In this document: one piece after another, positions 48,715-58,314 of the stretch
Layout of the letters: each line of letters starts with the position of its first letter
Position numbering within the stretch: the stretch's first letter is position 1
NCBI GenBank assembly: GCA_020444545.1
Contig: JAHLKT010000003.1
Coordinates: 620,001-684,000 of the forward strand
Origin: Desulfarculaceae bacterium
GTDB taxonomy: Bacteria; Desulfobacterota; Desulfarculia; Desulfarculales; Desulfarculaceae
DNA length: 64,000 bases
Direction of reading: 5' to 3'
The notes under the pieces: generated by a model
Database searches by the model: none
Told to the model about the DNA's origin: nothing
What the model saw: the letters and a program-made list of their open reading frames with translations, nothing else
Position numbers and translations under genes: made by a program

Positions 48715-50874
48715 ATGATAGGTTCGGGCCAAGAAAAGTCCATACACCTGCGCGATTACATTGACGTAATTAAACGGCGCCGCCTACCCATCCTGGCCGT
48801 GTTCCTGGTCGTTGTGGGCCTGGTAGCTACATACACCTTTTTAGCGACCAAACAATACACCGCCACCACCCAGTTGCTCATAGAGCAAGGGGCCCAGCGC
48901 TCCTTCTCCCTGCAGGACGCCCTGGCCGTGGACGCTTCGGCCATGGACTTCTACCAGACCCAATACCGCCTCATAGAGAGCCGGGCCATTGCGGAAAAGG
49001 TGGTCAAACAGCTTCAACTGTACAAGCTGCACGAGTTCGGAGCGCCGCTTCCCGGAGAAACCCCGGAAAAGAAGCTCACTCCAGAGCAGAAAATCAGGCA
49101 GGCGGCTGAGATCTTTCTGACCAAAGTCAAGGTGACCCCCATCCGGCAGAGCCGCCTGGTCAACATCTCCTTCACCAGCGGCGAGCCGGTTTTGGCGGCC
49201 AAAGTGGCCAACGCCATCGCCAAGGCCTACATTGACTACGTGTTGGACCGCAAGCTCAGGATCAGCCAGATGGCGGTCAACTTCCTGGGCCGGCGCATCG
49301 ACGAGCAGCGCCGCAAGCTGCAGGCCTCCCAACTGTCCCTGCAGAAGTACATGGAAGACAACAAGCTGGTCAATGTAATCTCCGACGATTACAACACCAT
49401 CACCTCCCAAAAGCTGGCCGAGCTGAATCAAAAGCTCATCGAGGCCGAGACCTCCCGCAAGGAGGCCGAGGCCCGCTACCGCCTGGCTCTCAAGGCCCGC
49501 AGCGACACCAGGAAGCTCGACAGCATCCGCGAGTTCCTGGACAGTCCGGTGATCCAAAAGGTGCGGGAGCGCGATCTGGAGATTAGCAAGCGCGAGGCCG
49601 AGCTCTCCCAGAAGTACGGCTCCCGGCACCCCAAGATGTTGGCCCTCCAGGCTGAAAAAAAGGCCATCGAACAACAGCGCAACGGCGAGATCAATCAGAT
49701 CATCAACTCCCTGGACAACCAATACCGCATCGCCCTGACCAAGGAAAATGCCATCCGCCAGGCATTGGAGCATCAGAAAGAAGACGCGATGATCACGCGC
49801 AAGAAGGCCATCGGCTTCAATGTGATCAAGCGCGAGGTGGACACCAACCAGCAACTGTTCAACATGCTACTGGCCAAGGTGAAAGAGGCACGCATCACCG
49901 AAGAGATTGATGTGGGCTCGGTGATGGTGGTGGACTCGGCCGAGGTCCCCCATGGTCCCTCCAAGCCTCGGGTTAGGCTGAACCTTGCCCTGGCCGTGCT
50001 AGGCGGCCTGATATTGTCATTGTTCTGGGGTTTCCTATTGGAGTACATGGACAATACCATTAAGCTGCCCAGTCAGATCGAGGACCAGCTGGGACTTCCC
50101 TTGTTGGGCAGCGTGCCCTTTGACACCACCTTGCATAGTCCCCGCGGCAAGGGGAACACAGACCAGGCCCCGGTGGTGTTGGCCGCCCTGTCGCGGCCCA
50201 ACGCCTCCACCATCGAACCGCTACGCATCGTGCGCACGGCCATATCGCTCTCTAAGGCGGGCAGCCCGCCCCGCTCCATCGTGGTGAGCAGCTCTCTGGA
50301 GCGCGAGGGCAAAAGCGTCACCGCCGCCTGTCTGGCCGTGGCTTTTGCCGAGGCCAACAAGCGAACCATCATTATCGATGCCGACCTGCGCAAACCCCGG
50401 CAGCACCGTCTGTGGAACAAGAACAACAACCTGGGGCTCTCCACGGTGCTCAGCGGCCAATCCAGCATCCAGAACTGCGTCCACGCGGATGTCATCCCCA
50501 ACGTGGACGTGATCACCTCCGGCCCCATCCCGCCCAGCCCCTCGGAGCTATTCCAGTCCGAGCTCATGGGCCGGGTCATGGAGGTGTTGGGCAAGGCTTA
50601 TGACCAGATCATCATCGACTCGCCGCCCATTCTGCCCCTGGCCGACCCCCTGATCCTGGGCAGCCTTGCCGACGGCCTGATCCTGGTGGCCGCAGCGGCC
50701 AAAATCCCGGTCCACGTCCTGGAGCAGTCGGTGAACAAGCTCAACAAGGCGGGAATCGATCTGCTGGGGGTGATCCTCAACCAGGTGGAAAAGGGCCGCT
50801 CAGACTACTATTACGGCGGCTACAAGCACCGCTACTACTATCAGTATGGATACGGCGAGCAAAAATCCAAGTAA
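48715..50874 (+). CDS. Wzc-like chain-length regulator and bacterial tyrosine kinase
   Basis: 719 residues. Wzz domain with first helix LPILAVFLVVVGLVATYTFL (about 24-43), long periplasmic coiled coil (about 180-400), second helix near 424-444 (ALAVLGGLILSLFWGFLLEY), then a BY-kinase domain: Walker A region SSLEREGKSVTA (about 525-536), Walker A' IIIDADLRKPRQHRLW, Walker B IIIDSPPILPLAD, and a tyrosine-rich tail DYYYGGYKHRYYYQYGYG for autophosphorylation. The A motif is degenerate: PGEGKS of relatives is EREGKS here. Couples assembly and export of the polysaccharide. Confidence 0.9.
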   Translation: MIGSGQEKSIHLRDYIDVIKRRRLPILAVFLVVVGLVATYTFLATKQYTATTQLLIEQGAQRSFSLQDALAVDASAMDFYQTQYRLIESRAIAEKVVKQLQLYKLHEFGAPLPGETPEKKLTPEQKIRQAAEIFLTKVKVTPIRQSRLVNISFTSGEPVLAAKVANAIAKAYIDYVLDRKLRISQMAVNFLGRRIDEQRRKLQASQLSLQKYMEDNKLVNVISDDYNTITSQKLAELNQKLIEAETSRKEAEARYRLALKARSDTRKLDSIREFLDSPVIQKVRERDLEISKREAELSQKYGSRHPKMLALQAEKKAIEQQRNGEINQIINSLDNQYRIALTKENAIRQALEHQKEDAMITRKKAIGFNVIKREVDTNQQLFNMLLAKVKEARITEEIDVGSVMVVDSAEVPHGPSKPRVRLNLALAVLGGLILSLFWGFLLEYMDNTIKLPSQIEDQLGLPLLGSVPFDTTLHSPRGKGNTDQAPVVLAALSRPNASTIEPLRIVRTAISLSKAGSPPRSIVVSSSLEREGKSVTAACLAVAFAEANKRTIIIDADLRKPRQHRLWNKNNNLGLSTVLSGQSSIQNCVHADVIPNVDVITSGPIPPSPSELFQSELMGRVMEVLGKAYDQIIIDSPPILPLADPLILGSLADGLILVAAAAKIPVHVLEQSVNKLNKAGIDLLGVILNQVEKGRSDYYYGGYKHRYYYQYGYGEQKSK

Positions 50875-50892
50875 GCATGTGTCAGCTTAAAA

Positions 50893-52278
50893 GTGCTAAT
50901 CCTAAGGTGCGGGAAAGCGACCGTGGGAAAAGTTGCATGCCATACCTTATTGAGCGCATTGTTAGCCACAGCGGTCTTGCTAGTGGCTTTGTGGACGGCT
51001 GGCGCGTTCTACTATGCCCAGGCTTTATATGCAATACCGGCCAAGTCGCCGACCAGGGATATCCCGGAGGAAGCCAAGGCGCGGTTGGCCAACTGCCTTT
51101 TCTCTCTGAACAACAGCCTCACGCTCAATCCCGTTGACTATGAAAATTGGTATTCCCGCAGCAAGGTTATTGAACTGGGCTACGCCGCCCTGCCTGACTC
51201 CTGGAAAAACCATGCCTGGGAATTCGACCTGACCCGTGCCATTGTCAGATCACCCGGCACGGTGTCGCCCGTGCTGCGTTTAGCTCTGGCGTGCGCGGCG
51301 GGCCAACGGCGTTTGGTTCCAAAAGCCAACGGCTGCAATGGCATTTTTGAGGCCGCCATCCAGCGGGCGCCTATGTATGCATATGCCCATCTTAGGTATG
51401 CCGGATACCTTTACACCGAGGCCTTGAGCAAACCGAAACAAAGACAGGAACTTGCCGAGAGGGTTTGTCAAAACTACGGCTTCGCCCTTTCCAGTTTGTT
51501 CGCCAGCAGACTGCTCAAGGGTTGGCACCAAGATCGGGCCTATTACGATTGCCCAAATCTGGCCGACCGCTTTACCCAGATGGAGCCTTTGAATCCCATA
51601 TCCAAAGAACAATGGTATCTACTGGGTAAGGGAGTCGCTAGAAAAGGCGAGCGCTTCTTAAACACGAATCAAGCAAGCATCATTGCTTATATGCAAAACC
51701 AGAACGCTTCTGTGGCTGATTACGAGGCCTTTGCCAGAGGTTTGGCCCAATTTGGACTCGTTAAGGGTGGCGAGAACATTTTATATTCCTACCTGATGGG
51801 ACACGAGCAGGATGGCAAGGGATGGGAGGCCATACTGCGCTACCTTGATAACAACCGGAAAGCTTTAGGAAAAGAGCGAATGGCCTTGGCCCTCTCGTTA
51901 GCGGTTCAAAGGGTGGTGCCAGAAGCTTCATCAGGCTTGTTTCTCATGGATCAGGCACGCAGACTTTCGAGGGTAGATCTGGTCGAGGCCATGTTCAAGA
52001 GACTAGTTGCCTCCTTCCCTGATGATCCCGAAATTTATCTTGGCATGGGTCGGTGCCAGGCTAGGTTGGGCCGCCGGGCGGAGTCTGTCGCTTACTTTCG
52101 CAAGGCGGTTCTTTTAGATCCTAATTCTCCAAGACTACACATCGAGCTTGGGCGTGCCTACGTAGCGATCAAACAGTTTAATTTGGCCATTGACGAATTC
52201 CAAAAGGCTTTGGACCTGAGTCCAGACAGTAAATTGGCAAAAGAAGAAATGCGGCGTATGGGAATATATGAAAATTGA
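50893..52278 (+). CDS. membrane-anchored TPR protein of the polysaccharide locus
   Basis: 461 residues from GTG 50893 (GTG 50923 is an alternative). One N-terminal helix (LLSALLATAVLLVALWTAGAF) is followed by a helical domain with clear TPR motifs only near the C-terminus: PEIYLGMGRCQARLGRRAES and PRLHIELGRAYVAIKQFNLA. The middle part (about 90-340) is probably degenerate solenoid. Such proteins next to wza/wzc scaffold synthesis or export complexes. GC content falls towards the 3' end, marking the left boundary of the AT-rich island. Confidence 0.75.
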   Translation: MLILRCGKATVGKVACHTLLSALLATAVLLVALWTAGAFYYAQALYAIPAKSPTRDIPEEAKARLANCLFSLNNSLTLNPVDYENWYSRSKVIELGYAALPDSWKNHAWEFDLTRAIVRSPGTVSPVLRLALACAAGQRRLVPKANGCNGIFEAAIQRAPMYAYAHLRYAGYLYTEALSKPKQRQELAERVCQNYGFALSSLFASRLLKGWHQDRAYYDCPNLADRFTQMEPLNPISKEQWYLLGKGVARKGERFLNTNQASIIAYMQNQNASVADYEAFARGLAQFGLVKGGENILYSYLMGHEQDGKGWEAILRYLDNNRKALGKERMALALSLAVQRVVPEASSGLFLMDQARRLSRVDLVEAMFKRLVASFPDDPEIYLGMGRCQARLGRRAESVAYFRKAVLLDPNSPRLHIELGRAYVAIKQFNLAIDEFQKALDLSPDSKLAKEEMRRMGIYEN

Positions 52279-52404
52279 TCGCAAGCGTCAGTCCCTTAAA
52301 TAGTTTAACTTCTACAGTATAATTATATCATATTATTTTTTTGATAATGCGATGCGGCTTCGTTTTGACATATACCCTCAAACACACCCGTGCGAGGCTA
52401 TTTA

Positions 52405-53508
52405 ATGGTTTTCTTAATCATAGATCCTTATGGTGAAAAAGGCGGAGGCGCAATACTTTTAAAAACTCAAATTGATATTTTGCGTAAGCTAAGACCTGAA
52501 GATGATTTTATTATTTTTAAAACCAAAGTCGCCACCCGCAACAAGTTCGCTAGTTATTTCCTACAATTTTTAAACGTTACCCAAAAAGCCAGCATTATCA
52601 AAAAGGCTGACCTCGTAATAATTTGCAGCGTATATCAGATTGAAAATATACTGATCGCCCGCAAGTTGAAAAGCCTTAATATACCCTATATTCTATTACC
52701 GAAAGGCGACTTTCCCCCACACGTATCGCTGAATAAAAGTATAAACAAATATGTTATCAAAAAATTCCTTTGGGGTTTTTTTATAAGAAATATGATGAAT
52801 AATGCAACTCGCCTGGTCACAACTTCTCACAACGAAATATTTTGGTACAAATGCAGCGGATATTCAAGCAACCGTTATGCTGTAATTTCAAACCCCTTAG
52901 ACATAAATTTCAATCCAATCAGCGAATTTAACAAAGAACAGCGCGAGCGTCCTCTTGTATTGTGGTTGGGTCGATATTCTCCAGAAAAGAATTTAGAATT
53001 TTTACTTGAATCCTGGAAGCTTGTTGTGCACGAAATACCAGAAGCCGTTCTTTTTCTGGCAGGCTATCAAAAAAACAAAAAGTATGTCAATAAAATTAGA
53101 CGGAGAATACAGAGATACAATCTTCAAAACAATGTGATTTTGAGTGATTGGTTAAATTTAGATTTCAAACAGCAGTTGCTTGACTTATGCAATTGCCTTG
53201 TTTTGCCCAGCCACTATGAATCATTTGGCAATGTTGTCTTGGAAGCTATTTCCTCTAACACTCCAGTTGTTGTATCAGACAACACACCTTGGCGTGATTT
53301 GCCTAATCAAATTGGGGCATGCATCCCTTTATGTCGTGAAGACTGGGCCCGCTGGATCATTAGATATATTAATTCAAACGAGGATATCTCAGCGGGTATT
53401 AATTTACGTAAAAAATATTTAGAGAAGTTTGAATATAACGTTATAATGTCCAATTGGAATCGCCTGCTGGAGGCAGTTTGCAGTGAGATCGCAACCAAAA
53501 AAGCTTAA
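52405..53508 (+). CDS. GT4-like glycosyltransferase (AT-rich)
   Basis: 367 residues. GT-B fold: MVFLIIDPYGEKGGGAILLK at the N-terminus, and the C-terminal Rossmann domain with PLVLWLGRYSPEKNLEFLLE, AVLFLAGYQKNKKYV, and the catalytic loop LPSHYESFGNVVLEAISSNT, with the E-x7-E motif of GT4 enzymes (ESFGNVVLE). I start at ATG 52405 (GAGG eight bases upstream) rather than GTG 52390. Sugar specificity unknown. Its 3' end overlaps the next gene by 26 bp. Confidence 0.87.
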   Translation: MVFLIIDPYGEKGGGAILLKTQIDILRKLRPEDDFIIFKTKVATRNKFASYFLQFLNVTQKASIIKKADLVIICSVYQIENILIARKLKSLNIPYILLPKGDFPPHVSLNKSINKYVIKKFLWGFFIRNMMNNATRLVTTSHNEIFWYKCSGYSSNRYAVISNPLDINFNPISEFNKEQRERPLVLWLGRYSPEKNLEFLLESWKLVVHEIPEAVLFLAGYQKNKKYVNKIRRRIQRYNLQNNVILSDWLNLDFKQQLLDLCNCLVLPSHYESFGNVVLEAISSNTPVVVSDNTPWRDLPNQIGACIPLCREDWARWIIRYINSNEDISAGINLRKKYLEKFEYNVIMSNWNRLLEAVCSEIATKKA

Positions 53509-54532
53509 GATTTACTACGTAGGACCTGTCGTTCATGGTTCTTTGAGTGCGCAAAGAGCTATGATTATGAAACGGCTTGGTCATAGCGTTACCATACAAA
53601 ATATTGCCATTCGTGTTGGGCAAAATAAAAATCAACTTAAAAACAGATTGCTGGCCAAATTAAAACTAGCTCAGCACCGTAAAAAATTAAACGCTCAAAT
53701 AATTAGCGCAATAAAAAATGACAATTTTAACATCTTGTGGGTCGACAAAGGTCTTGATATTCTACCCAGTACTCTCCATGAAGTAAGGCTAAACAATCCT
53801 AATGTTAAAATTGTAAACTTCAACCCTGACAACCCTTTTGGCAGCAAGGCTACTGGCTGGAAAAACCATATAAATAGCATACCATATTTCAATATTGTTT
53901 TTGTTCCCCGTGACAGAAATATCGCTGAATACAAAGAGCATAATGCACAACATGTATCACGTTTTTATTGGGGATATACGCCTGAAATACATATGCCACT
54001 GTATATCAGTTCGGAGTTAAAGAATCGAATTGGAGGAAGCGTTGGCTTTATCGGGTCTTACGAAAAGCAACGTTTTGATTATTTATTATACGCCGCCCAA
54101 AATGGGATTCGCATTAGAGTATGGGGCGGCGGATGGTCTAAGTACAGACTGAAATCTAAGAACCTTATTATTGAAAACAGGGAGCTGTGGGGAGGTTATT
54201 TTACCAAAGGCATTAACTCTTTTGATGTCAACCTATGCTTTCTAAACAAGGCTAACTTCGACACTTTTAACACCCGATGTGTCGTGATACCTGCGTGTAG
54301 ATCTGTAATGTTATGTGAGCGAACTAAAGATACAACAAAATATTTTAAAGACAACAGCGAGGCAATGCTGTTTGACTCAAAAGATGAATTTCTCTCTAAA
54401 CTTCAATATCTAACTCAAAATCATGCCGCGCGAGACAACATGAAAAATAACGCTTACAATAGGTGCCAAAAAGACAAATATAGCAACTACCATCTAATTA
54501 TAAACCTGCTTAACCAAGTCAACAAAAATTAA
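53483..54532 (+). CDS. CgeB-like glycosyltransferase (AT-rich)
   Basis: 349 residues; GT-B fold of the CgeB/DUF3880 group. LKIYYVGPVVHGSLSAQRAM at the N-terminus, DILPSTLHEVR with VKIVNFNPDN, a RVWGGGW segment and NSFDVNLCFLNKANFDTFNTRCVVIPAC, the latter being the typical F-x-x-R-x-F/C-E site where the catalytic Glu is expected. Starts at GTG 53483 inside the previous gene. Assignment to the family is by motif pattern; specificity unknown. Confidence 0.75.
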   Translation: MRSQPKKLKIYYVGPVVHGSLSAQRAMIMKRLGHSVTIQNIAIRVGQNKNQLKNRLLAKLKLAQHRKKLNAQIISAIKNDNFNILWVDKGLDILPSTLHEVRLNNPNVKIVNFNPDNPFGSKATGWKNHINSIPYFNIVFVPRDRNIAEYKEHNAQHVSRFYWGYTPEIHMPLYISSELKNRIGGSVGFIGSYEKQRFDYLLYAAQNGIRIRVWGGGWSKYRLKSKNLIIENRELWGGYFTKGINSFDVNLCFLNKANFDTFNTRCVVIPACRSVMLCERTKDTTKYFKDNSEAMLFDSKDEFLSKLQYLTQNHAARDNMKNNAYNRCQKDKYSNYHLIINLLNQVNKN

Positions 54533-54572
54533 TGCATTTCCCACCAACAACATACTGTATTGGAGCATAACG

Positions 54573-55235
54573 ATGAAAGACAAGCTAAACAACTGGGCAA
54601 ACGCAGCACAGAGTTATTTGCGAAAAACTAATTTTTTACAAGCAGACTTTCATTATCTAGATTTGGGATGTGGTTATGGTAACTTTAGCTATCTACTACA
54701 AAAAAATGGCATTAATAATTCAGTGGGGGTTGATTTAGATAACCATAAAATTAAAATCGCCAAAGAACTTACTCAATCTGGTAATTTTATTGTCCATGAT
54801 GCAATTGCTTACCTGGAAAATACTGAACAACAATTTGATGTCATTACTTGTTTTGATTTTCTAGAGCATTTACCGCAGAATTTGCTTGACAAGTTTTTTG
54901 TGTTAGTCGCACGCAGACTCAAAGCTGGCGGTAAATTTATAATCCAAACTCTTAATGCTGAGAATCCAAATAGCTTAGTTTATTTATATGGAGACGAGAC
55001 ACATCAAACCTCTTTTTCTACCGACCTCATTAAAAAATATTTAACCAGACACGATTTTTCCAACATCAAGTTTTATGAATGCGGCCCTTATATTCACAAC
55101 ACAACTAGTTTTATTAGATATATTGCTTGGCACTTTATCCGAACACTTAAGATAATCTATAACCTTATCGAACTAGGAGACACAGGCAGCAAAGTTTACA
55201 CAAGGGTAATAATTGTTGTGGCAGAGAAACGCTAA
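54573..55235 (+). CDS. class I SAM-dependent methyltransferase (AT-rich)
   Basis: 220 residues. Motif I HYLDLGCGYGNFSYLL (about 26-41), acidic loop VGVDLDNHKIKIAKE (D binds the ribose), motif II-like DVITCFDFLEHLP and motif III VARRLKAGGKFIIQTLNAEN define a Rossmann-fold methyltransferase. In this context it probably methylates a sugar or lipid-linked glycan. It ends 63 bp before the convergent asparagine synthetase. Confidence 0.88.
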   Translation: MKDKLNNWANAAQSYLRKTNFLQADFHYLDLGCGYGNFSYLLQKNGINNSVGVDLDNHKIKIAKELTQSGNFIVHDAIAYLENTEQQFDVITCFDFLEHLPQNLLDKFFVLVARRLKAGGKFIIQTLNAENPNSLVYLYGDETHQTSFSTDLIKKYLTRHDFSNIKFYECGPYIHNTTSFIRYIAWHFIRTLKIIYNLIELGDTGSKVYTRVIIVVAEKR

Positions 55236-55298
55236 CTTTGTCTAGTAACAAATAATTTATTAAACGCTAGCTATTTCACAACTTCGCTCGACACCCAC

Positions 55299-57221
55299 CT
55301 AGAAAGTGACAAACTTCTTATTTACATAATAGCTAACGACAACAACAGCCCATATTCTCGACCAATGAACATTGCCAGCAATAAAATTTGACCATAATTC
55401 ATTCAAGCTTTTTTTATTAAAAATGTAACGGTCTGCTTCCATGATCATGGTTTCTACAAATTCATACAATTCATTCCTCATCCAAGAATCCATCGGCATT
55501 ACAAAACCCTTTTTTACTACACGGTTTTTTATTTTATCAGGCAATAAGTCCGGAAATGAATCGATCAATAATTTTTTCTTTTTTATGAACGCATGCTTAT
55601 AGTGGCAAGGCAACGTTAAAACGTATTCAACAAGCTGATCGTCTAACAAAGGCACTCTCACCTCGAGAGAGTGGGCCATACTCATCACGTCTGTATCTCG
55701 CAACAATTGGTTGCATGTAAAATTTAGCAAATCGGCAATACTGCAAACGAGAAAAGCATCTTGATTATTTTTAACATTATCAAAATCGATATTTCTTGGC
55801 TTTCTTATATATTTTTTAAAGTCATAGCCAGCCTTTTCATTAATATCGTAGCTTAATATATTACCTACTTGCTCTTTTGAAAATAATCCTCTCCTCGCTA
55901 AATACAAAGACGAAAAATTAATTTCTCCTTTTATAGAATCAAGGAACTTACCCCAACGATTTGGATTAAAATATTTCCAAATTATATTTCTTACTAATGG
56001 CATGCCGTAAGGAATTTTTGAAAATACACCAAGCATAGATAATAATATGGGTATATCTCTGAACACATTAGCATATCCCCCAAACAGCTCATCACCCCCT
56101 AGCCCACTCAAAGATACCGTTAGGCCCGTATCTTTTGCTACCTTTGAAACAAAATAGGAATTTACACCATCTATAGAAGGCTGGTCCAAATAATAAAGTA
56201 TATCTTCAATCTTATCCACCACCTCCTTACCTGATACAATATATTCATGGTGCTTGGAGCCAATTTTATTAGCCAACTCCTTTGAGTATTTGTCCTCTGA
56301 ATATTTTTTATCATCAAATTTTAAAGAACAGGTGTTTATCGGTATGCTTAAATTTTTTTGCATCACTGAAGACACGATACTAGAGTCAATACCACCACTT
56401 AAAAAGCTCCCTATTGGAGCATCACTTATACAATTTAATTTTACAGCCTCCTCGACTTTTTCTCTTACGGCACTTATTACATTTTTCCTGTTACCAACAA
56501 TTCTATTCAGTTTATTTGGGAATTGCCAATAACTAACCGTTTCCATAGTTACTCTATCATTCAGTCTAACTACGGAATAAGTTGCTGGCTCTATCTGCTG
56601 TACTGTTTCATAAATAGTCCAAGGGCAAGAAACCGAACCAAAAGCAAGAAAATTTAAAAAACTTTCCGGCCTTACTCTATTCGAACTGTCATTCAACTCA
56701 AAAATACCTTTAATTTCAGAAGAAAAACACAAAGCTTCATTGTTAATTGTATAATATAAAGGCTTAATGCCAAATTTATCTCTAGCTAATATTAGCTTGC
56801 CATCATTATCATGTATGCCCTCATCATAAATGGCAAAGGCGAACATTCCTCGCAGACGATTAACAACTCCGGGCCCCCAGTACTCATAGCCTGCCAAGAT
56901 GACTTCAGTATCTGAATTACTTTTAAAGCGGTAACCGGCAGATTGTAACGTTGACCTCAATTCATTCGCGTTATAAATCTCACCATTATGTACAATCCAT
57001 ATCTTGTTATCACTGTTCCCCATCGGCATATTACCATTTGGGCTTAAATCTCTTATCGAGAGCCTGCAGCTTGCTAATCCGGCTTTAGAATTGGGTGACA
57101 GATATATTCCCGTGGCATCCGGCCCCCGATGTCGTAATACATATAATGTGCGCTCGAGGCTTTCTGTCATCGCTTCTGGTTTTTTGGCTGTCTGGCCAAA
57201 TACACCGGCTATACCACACAT
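55299..57221 (-). CDS. asnB: asparagine synthetase, glutamine-hydrolysing
   Basis: 640 residues. Class II amidotransferase with catalytic Cys2 (MCGIAGVFG), LRHRGPDATGIY, HNGEIYN and DTEVILAGYE in the N-terminal domain; the synthetase domain has the PP-loop LSGGIDSSIVSS, LSGLGGDELFGGY and LLRDTDVMSMAHSLEVRVPLL with D-E/Arg substrate contacts. It may make asparagine, but in glycan loci members such as WbpS/AlbG-like proteins amidate uronic acids to uronamides. Its ATG overlaps the GT9 stop by one base (TAATG). Confidence 0.92.
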   Translation of the reverse strand: MCGIAGVFGQTAKKPEAMTESLERTLYVLRHRGPDATGIYLSPNSKAGLASCRLSIRDLSPNGNMPMGNSDNKIWIVHNGEIYNANELRSTLQSAGYRFKSNSDTEVILAGYEYWGPGVVNRLRGMFAFAIYDEGIHDNDGKLILARDKFGIKPLYYTINNEALCFSSEIKGIFELNDSSNRVRPESFLNFLAFGSVSCPWTIYETVQQIEPATYSVVRLNDRVTMETVSYWQFPNKLNRIVGNRKNVISAVREKVEEAVKLNCISDAPIGSFLSGGIDSSIVSSVMQKNLSIPINTCSLKFDDKKYSEDKYSKELANKIGSKHHEYIVSGKEVVDKIEDILYYLDQPSIDGVNSYFVSKVAKDTGLTVSLSGLGGDELFGGYANVFRDIPILLSMLGVFSKIPYGMPLVRNIIWKYFNPNRWGKFLDSIKGEINFSSLYLARRGLFSKEQVGNILSYDINEKAGYDFKKYIRKPRNIDFDNVKNNQDAFLVCSIADLLNFTCNQLLRDTDVMSMAHSLEVRVPLLDDQLVEYVLTLPCHYKHAFIKKKKLLIDSFPDLLPDKIKNRVVKKGFVMPMDSWMRNELYEFVETMIMEADRYIFNKKSLNELWSNFIAGNVHWSRIWAVVVVSYYVNKKFVTF

Positions 57222-58291
57222 TATTTTTCTCCTCCCATTAGATCCGAAATCATCTTTTTTGCTGACTCTACCACATCGTCAATGTCTATCTGAGCTAAGC
57301 ATAGGGAGGGATTTACATAACATGTGTCCAACATACATCCGGCACACGGAACGGACGGGAATAAATTTATGTTTTTTTCGCCATACGGAAACCACCTGCC
57401 TTTTAAATCCCTACTGGCAAATAATGTTATACAAGGGACTCCATGAAGAGAAGCCAAATGCATTGGACCAGTATCATTGCCAATATATAAACTACATTTA
57501 GACATAGTACTGCTTACAAAATCTAAGCTTGATCCTGTAACTTCAAATACATTGTTATTTCCCAAATAATCCCTTAATTTCTCCGCAGCTTTTTTTTCGT
57601 CACGTCCACCTACTACTAAATAAATTACATTTGGGAATTTATCTTTAATTCTGCGAAACACCTCAAAATAATTATTCACTGACCATCTTTTTGACTGCAT
57701 TTTGCTGCCTAAACACACAGCAATTACAAACCTATCGCGCAAACCATTTCTCCCCCAAAAATCATTTGCCCCATCACTATCAATAATAAATTTAACACAA
57801 TTTGATTTATCAGCACTGACATTTATAAATCGAAACACACTAAACAACCTGTCATATTCTTTAGAATATATTGTACATTTTTTATCATTATATAATTGAA
57901 CCAAGTGCCCGATAAAACCTGCGCATCGATAGTAACCTAATAACTTAAAAAAAACATAATCGCGCAGAATCGACTTTATCGATTTTTTTTGATAACTAGC
58001 ATATAGGAATAAATCACCAACGCGTGGTTTTAGACTTTGTTTCAATTTATTATATATCAACTTTGGCGGATCATGGGCCTCAAAGTAATGGACATTTATA
58101 TTTAAATCGACAAGACTAAATACTATTTCCGGAGTTATTATATTATCATTTTGATGTTTTTCTGATATGTATTCTATAGAGCAATTCGGATACTTATGGC
58201 AAACATAAAATAATAGTGGCAATGCCGTTAAGGTGTCTCCAAAGGTGCCTGGCCTAAAAACTACGATCCGTTTTGCCGAATCAATAGCCAT
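57221..58291 (-). CDS. GT9 heptosyltransferase-like protein (AT-rich)
   Basis: About 356 residues from ATG 58291 (an upstream TTG at 58303 is possible). RIVVFRPGTFGDTLTALPLL, then IAVCLGSKMQSKRWSVNNYF and the donor-binding YIGNDTGPMHLASLHGVPCI TLF region fit ADP-heptose:LPS heptosyltransferases. C-terminal cysteines (VPCAGCMLDTCYVNPSLC) are unusual and may bind metal, though such Cys-rich tails occur in several GT9 proteins. Substrate may be a heptose or another hexose. Followed by a Cys-rich end and asnB. Confidence 0.87.
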   Translation of the reverse strand: MAIDSAKRIVVFRPGTFGDTLTALPLLFYVCHKYPNCSIEYISEKHQNDNIITPEIVFSLVDLNINVHYFEAHDPPKLIYNKLKQSLKPRVGDLFLYASYQKKSIKSILRDYVFFKLLGYYRCAGFIGHLVQLYNDKKCTIYSKEYDRLFSVFRFINVSADKSNCVKFIIDSDGANDFWGRNGLRDRFVIAVCLGSKMQSKRWSVNNYFEVFRRIKDKFPNVIYLVVGGRDEKKAAEKLRDYLGNNNVFEVTGSSLDFVSSTMSKCSLYIGNDTGPMHLASLHGVPCITLFASRDLKGRWFPYGEKNINLFPSVPCAGCMLDTCYVNPSLCLAQIDIDDVVESAKKMISDLMGGEK

Positions 58292-58314
58292 TATAAGTAT
58301 CAAGCCAAACAGAT

